Below are positions 60,401 through 64,000 of a stretch of DNA of 64,000 nucleotides, in pieces; positions within the stretch are counted from its first letter, which is position 1; the number at the start of each line of letters is the position of its first letter. The DNA is taken from positions 124,001-188,000 of the forward strand of contig JAUJFZ010000002.1 in assembly GCA_030441535.1 (NCBI GenBank), given 5' to 3'. Both the position numbers and the translations under genes were made by a program. The notes under the pieces were generated by a model. The model was not told the DNA's origin. It was given only the letters and a program-made list of their open reading frames with translations, and searched no databases. This stretch comes from Betaproteobacteria bacterium LSUCC0117 (lineage in GTDB: Bacteria; Pseudomonadota; Gammaproteobacteria; Burkholderiales; Burkholderiaceae_C).

Positions 60401-61444
60401 ATGACCCAAACGCTGACCCTGACACAACCTGATGACTGGCATCTGCACGTACGCGACGGTGCAGTCTTGCACGATGTCGTGCCGCATACGGCGGCACAGT
60501 TTGCACGCGCCATCATCATGCCCAACCTCAAGCCGCCTGTGACCGATTTGGCGTCGGCCAAGGCCTACCGTGATCGCATTACCGCTGCCGTGCCGACCGG
60601 TGTGGCGTTTGAGCCGCTCATGACGCTGTACCTAACCGATCGGATCACACCTGCGACGGTTCAGGCTGCAAAGGCAGGCGGCGTCGTCGCGGCCAAGCTC
60701 TACCCTGCCGGTGCGACTACCAACAGTGACATGGGCGTGACCGATCTCAAGCACATATATCCCGCACTTGAGGCCATGCAAAAGTGTAGCATGTTGCTAC
60801 TGGTGCATGGCGAGGTCACGAGCGCTGATATTGATTTGTTTGACCGCGAGGCGGTATTCATTGACCGGCACCTGATTCCGTTGCGCCGCGATTTTCCCGG
60901 GCTCAAGATTGTGTTTGAGCACATCACCACCCAAGAGGCGGCGCAGTACGTCGAGGGCGCAGATGCCCATACCGCGGCGACCATCACAGCGCACCATTTG
61001 CTTTACAACCGAAACGCAATTTTTACCGGTGGTATCCGGCCCCACTACTATTGCTTGCCGGTTTTGAAACGAGAGCAGCATCGTCAAGCCTTGGTCAAAG
61101 CCGCGACCAGCGGCAGCTCGCGTTTCTTCCTCGGTACCGACAGCGCGCCGCATCCGGCACACCTCAAAGAGCATGCCACCGGGTGCGCAGGCTGTTACAC
61201 CGCGCACGGCGCCATGGAGTTGTATGCGCAAGCTTTTGAGGCGGCCGATGCGCTTGACAAATTAGAGGGGTTCGCCAGCTTTTACGGCGCAGACTTTTAC
61301 GGTCTGCCGCGTAACCCGCAGAAAATCACCCTTGCCAAAGAGACGTGGACACCACCCGAATCTCTGCCCTTCGGTGATGCCACCATCAAGCCGCTGGCGG
61401 GTGGTGAGCCGTTGGCGTGGCGGTTCAAGGGATTGGTTGGGTAA
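60401..61444 (+). CDS. pyrC: dihydroorotase
   Basis: PyrC closes carbamoyl-aspartate to dihydroorotate in pyrimidine synthesis. The 347-residue length matches the class II (E. coli-type) enzyme. The metal ligands are in PDDWHLHVRDG (His14, His16), with the carboxylated Lys in AAKLYPAGATTNSDMGV and the catalytic Asp in FLGTDSAPH. It starts 21 bases after the ABC transporter gene. Its TAA shares one base with the next ATG (TAATG). Confidence 0.96.
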   Translation: MTQTLTLTQPDDWHLHVRDGAVLHDVVPHTAAQFARAIIMPNLKPPVTDLASAKAYRDRITAAVPTGVAFEPLMTLYLTDRITPATVQAAKAGGVVAAKLYPAGATTNSDMGVTDLKHIYPALEAMQKCSMLLLVHGEVTSADIDLFDREAVFIDRHLIPLRRDFPGLKIVFEHITTQEAAQYVEGADAHTAATITAHHLLYNRNAIFTGGIRPHYYCLPVLKREQHRQALVKAATSGSSRFFLGTDSAPHPAHLKEHATGCAGCYTAHGAMELYAQAFEAADALDKLEGFASFYGADFYGLPRNPQKITLAKETWTPPESLPFGDATIKPLAGGEPLAWRFKGLVG

Positions 61445-62292
61445 TGTTGTGGCCCGATCGCTTGGTGACGCTTGACGTCGCCTCGCCTTGGTGGGCCCCT
61501 TACGCGGCGGTTGGTCAAGTTGCGGCAGCTGGCGTCTTGCGCGGCGAGGTGGTTTGGCAGAGTTTGAACGATGCCATCCAAGCCGCTCCCCATTCGACGC
61601 CGATGGCGACGCCTTGCCCTGTTCGATTTGTGCCGCAGTCGCGCTTGCCAGACGGTGAGGCCTACGAGGCCTTTATCTACCAAACCAAACAAGTGCCAAC
61701 CCGCTGCGGCGCACATGATTTTTTTAATGGATTGGTGTGGGCGCATTGGCCCGCAACCAAAAGCGCCCTCAACGCGCTGCAGTCGCGTGACATCGCTCAA
61801 AACGGCGTCCAAAAAACCCGGGGTCCATTCCGCGATGCCCTCACGTTGCTTGATGAGAACGGTGCGCTCCTAGTGGCGCCCCGTCCGATTTGGGATGCGT
61901 TGGTGAACCGGTCGTGGATTGAGGCCCTAGTGACCTTGCGCCCGCTGTGGGCGCAGGCGAGGCTGTGGATCTTTGGGCATGCCTTAATGGAGCAGTTGTT
62001 GCTTTTCCCGCGCAAGGGCTTAACGGCGCATCTGTGGTTGCCCACGCCAGCGTTCCAAGCCGCCGCGCATAAAGATCTGCCGATGCACGCCTTGGATGCC
62101 CTTTGGGCTGACGCGTTACGGACCGATGTTGCCTTGGCGGGTAAGCCATTTACACCGCTGCCAGTGATGGGGATTCCAGGCTGGGATGCCGCCAATAACA
62201 ATGCCTGTTTTTACAGCGATGCGGGGGTGTTCCGCCCCTTGCGTGAGGGGCAAAAAGCCCCACAGCGCGTGAGCCAAATGCCGGTGGCTTGA
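61444..62292 (+). CDS. DUF3025 family protein
   Basis: A 282-residue soluble protein of unknown function. The central RFVPQSRLPDGEAYEAFIY and the segment HDFFNGLVWAHWPATKSALNALQ are the hallmarks I associate with DUF3025, a proteobacterial family often found beside pyrC. The C-terminal part includes PVMGIPGWDAANNNACFY. The ATG overlaps the pyrC stop by one base (TAATG), so translation is coupled. The last codons carry the -35 box of the htpX promoter. Confidence 0.85.
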   Translation: MLWPDRLVTLDVASPWWAPYAAVGQVAAAGVLRGEVVWQSLNDAIQAAPHSTPMATPCPVRFVPQSRLPDGEAYEAFIYQTKQVPTRCGAHDFFNGLVWAHWPATKSALNALQSRDIAQNGVQKTRGPFRDALTLLDENGALLVAPRPIWDALVNRSWIEALVTLRPLWAQARLWIFGHALMEQLLLFPRKGLTAHLWLPTPAFQAAAHKDLPMHALDALWADALRTDVALAGKPFTPLPVMGIPGWDAANNNACFYSDAGVFRPLREGQKAPQRVSQMPVA

Positions 62293-62316
62293 AATCCGGC
62301 GGGAGACACCCCATAT
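62288..62316 (+). promoter_or_regulatory. sigma-32 heat-shock promoter of htpX
   Basis: CTTGAAA at 62288-62294 and CCCCATAT at 62309-62316, separated by 14 bases, match the RpoH consensus at every defined base. The -35 box overlaps the stop codon of the preceding gene. Transcription should begin near 62323, leaving a 66-base leader with GGAGGA before the htpX ATG. Confidence 0.88.
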
Positions 62317-62388
62317 CATTCACACGGCTGACCCATTTGATCAAAGTCACGGCGGTGTCGCGGTGGCGGTCAGCGGAGGATAGAAGAC

Positions 62389-63261
62389 ATGAAACGCATC
62401 GTTTTGTTTGTGCTCACCAACGTCGCCATCATGGTGGTTTTGGGCGTCACGGCGAGCTTGTTTGGCTTTAACCGTTTCTTAACGGCGAATGGCCTCGACC
62501 TGGGGGCCTTGTTGGGCTTCTCGCTCATCATGGGCTTCGGTGGTGCCCTCATCTCGCTCCTCATCAGCAAGCCTATCGCCAAATGGAGCACCGGTGCGCA
62601 AGTGATTACGCAGCCACGCAACGCGGATGAAGCGTGGTTGCTGCAAACGGTTCAAACCTTCTCAGAGCGTGCGGGTATTGCCATGCCTGAGGTCGCTATT
62701 TACGAGGGGGAAGCCAATGCCTTCGCAACGGGTGCCTTCAAAAACAGCGCACTGGTGGCGGTATCTACTGGTCTGCTACGGGGTATGACGCGGGAGGAAG
62801 TTGAGGCGGTTTTGGCGCACGAGGTGGCACACGTTGCCAATGGCGACATGGTCACCATGACGCTGATTCAAGGTGTTATGAACACCTTCGTCGTCTTCAT
62901 CAGTCGGGTGGTGGGATCGATGGTAGATGCGGCGCTGCGTCGCAACGACAGCGGAAGCTCTGGCCCTGGTATGGGCTACTTCATCACGACCATCGTGATG
63001 GATATCGTGTTGGGTTTTGTCGCTGCCATCATCGTGGCGTGGTTCAGCCGTCAGCGTGAATTCCGTGCTGACGCGGGTGCGGCGCACCTGATGGGGCGCA
63101 AGCAGCCCATGATCAACGCGCTAGCCCGCCTGGGTGGCATGCATGCTGGTGAACTGCCAAAGACCATGGCCGCTTTTGGTATTGCCGGCGGACTGGGCAG
63201 CTTGTTTGCCACCCACCCACCGATTGAAGAGCGCATTGCGCGTTTGCGCGAAACCGCTTAA
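62389..63261 (+). CDS. htpX: membrane zinc metalloprotease HtpX
   Basis: HtpX is an inner-membrane M48 protease that degrades misfolded membrane proteins under stress. The 290-residue protein has two N-terminal membrane helices, the zinc motif HEVAHVANGD with the catalytic Glu, and a second pair of helices around 150-220. The third ligand Glu is in FRADAGAAHLMG, and the end SLFATHPPIEERIARL is diagnostic. GGAGGA sits upstream of the ATG. A consensus sigma-32 promoter precedes it, fitting its known heat and envelope-stress control. The stop interlocks with the convergent ABC gene in TTAA. Confidence 0.96.
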   Translation: MKRIVLFVLTNVAIMVVLGVTASLFGFNRFLTANGLDLGALLGFSLIMGFGGALISLLISKPIAKWSTGAQVITQPRNADEAWLLQTVQTFSERAGIAMPEVAIYEGEANAFATGAFKNSALVAVSTGLLRGMTREEVEAVLAHEVAHVANGDMVTMTLIQGVMNTFVVFISRVVGSMVDAALRRNDSGSSGPGMGYFITTIVMDIVLGFVAAIIVAWFSRQREFRADAGAAHLMGRKQPMINALARLGGMHAGELPKTMAAFGIAGGLGSLFATHPPIEERIARLRETA

Positions 63262-64000
63262 GCGATAGCCGCACTCGGCGCACTTGGCATGTGCCAAGTG
63301 TCGCTGTGTAACTTGGCCACACTGGTACGGTGTGCCACGGAGATGACGGTGCCGCCCCGGGCTTGCATGTCATCAAGTAGCGCTTGGTAAACGACCGCCT
63401 CGGTTTTTTCGTCAAGTGCGCTGGTGGCTTCGTCTAAGAACAGCCATGCCGGCTGCTTCAAAAAGACCCTTGCGATCGCGAGGCGCTGTTGTTCACCCCC
63501 TGATAATTTCTGCGTCCAGTTTGCTTCCGCTGACAAGTCCGTGGCTAAGTGTGCCAAGCCTGCCCGGGTGAGGGCGCGCGCCAAATGCGCATCCTCCAGC
63601 CCGTCGCTGGATTGGGGATACGCCACCGCTTCGCGCAGCGTGCCACTCGGAAAATAAGGCCGCTGCGGTAAAAACATGGCCCGAGCCCCAAAATCTTCAG
63701 GCTGACTGAGATGTCCCTGCCACCAGGGCCAGATACCGGCAATGGCGCGCAGCAGGGTCGACTTGCCGCTGCCCGACGGCCCTTGTACGCACAGCGTGGT
63801 GCCCGTGTTGATTTGCAAGTCCAGCGGCCCACCAATGACCTGCCCGCTCGGCAACGTCAGTTGCAAGCCAGACGCTTGCAGGCCCGCATCTGGGCTGGTA
63901 TGTGTCCAATGTTGCGCGGGGTCCTTTGTGGGTTCAGAGACTTGGGCCATCGCGTCATCAAAGCGCGTCAGACGGTCGGTGGTGGCGCGCCAACTGGCCA
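63258..64000 (-). CDS. ABC transporter ATP-binding/permease protein (SbmA/YddA-like), 5' part outside window
   Basis: This is the C-terminal ATPase of a fused half-transporter, cut by the window edge. The reading frame is open to base 64000; the codons before the Met at 63950 encode a linker of the form WRATTDRLTRFDDAM, typical of the ABC_membrane_2 (YddA/ABCD-like) group. The ATPase has Walker A GPSGSGKST, the aromatic IAGIWPWWQG segment, signature LSGGEQQRLAIAR and Walker B WLFLDEATSALDE. The H-loop is in VISVAHRT. The Met at 63950 should therefore be read as internal. Confidence 0.88.
   Translation of the reverse strand, partial: ASWRATTDRLTRFDDAMAQVSEPTKDPAQHWTHTSPDAGLQASGLQLTLPSGQVIGGPLDLQINTGTTLCVQGPSGSGKSTLLRAIAGIWPWWQGHLSQPEDFGARAMFLPQRPYFPSGTLREAVAYPQSSDGLEDAHLARALTRAGLAHLATDLSAEANWTQKLSGGEQQRLAIARVFLKQPAWLFLDEATSALDEKTEAVVYQALLDDMQARGGTVISVAHRTSVAKLHSDTWHMPSAPSAAIA

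Noticed and set aside
1..64000. Mobile elements, prophage genes, CRISPR arrays, rRNA or tRNA genes
   Set aside because: No transposase, integrase or phage protein, no regular direct-repeat array and no RNA gene was recognised in the short gaps.

Overview
The window looks like a gene-dense chromosomal segment of a betaproteobacterium, most likely in Burkholderiales. This rests on family content and gene order: fliEFGHIJ followed by a DUF1840 gene, argB followed by slmA, a DUF3025 gene after pyrC, and IcmF-type acyl-CoA metabolism. Base composition is moderately GC-rich and even throughout. I saw no rRNA, tRNA, CRISPR array, insertion sequence, integrase or phage gene, and no gap over 300 bases without a gene. 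Several convergent neighbours overlap at their 3' ends.

Layout. 1-8324 (+): flagellar operon with a sigma-54-type activator behind a near-perfect -24/-12 promoter, then fliE, F, G, H, I, J and a DUF1840 gene. 8339-16783 (-): an operon of acyl-CoA ligase, livG, livH, livM, substrate-binding protein, livF and a second PaaK-like ligase, with a divergent Crp/Fnr-family regulator (16937-17659). An 18-bp palindrome lies exactly 41.5 bp upstream of the predicted operon start. 17701-21192: a pseudouridine synthase with a long charged tail, then htpG behind a consensus sigma-32 promoter, ending in a clear terminator. 21170-29200: srkA, a methyltransferase, a NodIJ-like ABC exporter with an EamA transporter, psd, a second EamA transporter and AMP nucleosidase. 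29216-36331: 3-hydroxyacyl-CoA dehydrogenase, GMC oxidoreductase, MFS carrier, secreted metallo-beta-lactamase-fold protein, murI and corA.

36335-42181: fused mutase IcmF behind a perfect 16-bp palindrome, then a sulfide/persulfide module. That module has two YeeE/YedE half-transporters, a divergent CsoR-family repressor and a persulfide dioxygenase-rhodanese fusion; its operator fills the spacer of the repressor's own promoter. 42278-48369: coaX, an M20 amidohydrolase, a stand-alone molybdopterin oxidoreductase, acyl-CoA-binding protein, argB and slmA. 48489-55921: a TetR-controlled beta-oxidation operon (acyl-CoA dehydrogenase, DUF2147 protein, HAD/ECH fusion, thiolase, enoyl-CoA hydratase). 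55923-64000: Ca2+/Na+ exchanger, two hotdog thioesterases, a Tat-type DsrE protein, an Atm1-like exporter, pyrC, a DUF3025 gene, htpX behind a second consensus sigma-32 promoter, and the 3' part of an ABC half-transporter cut by the window edge.

The main theme is acyl-CoA metabolism: three CoA-related operons, IcmF, ACBP and two thioesterases. The best candidates for undescribed biology are regulatory: the Crp/Fnr-controlled ligase-transporter operon and the CsoR-controlled persulfide module.
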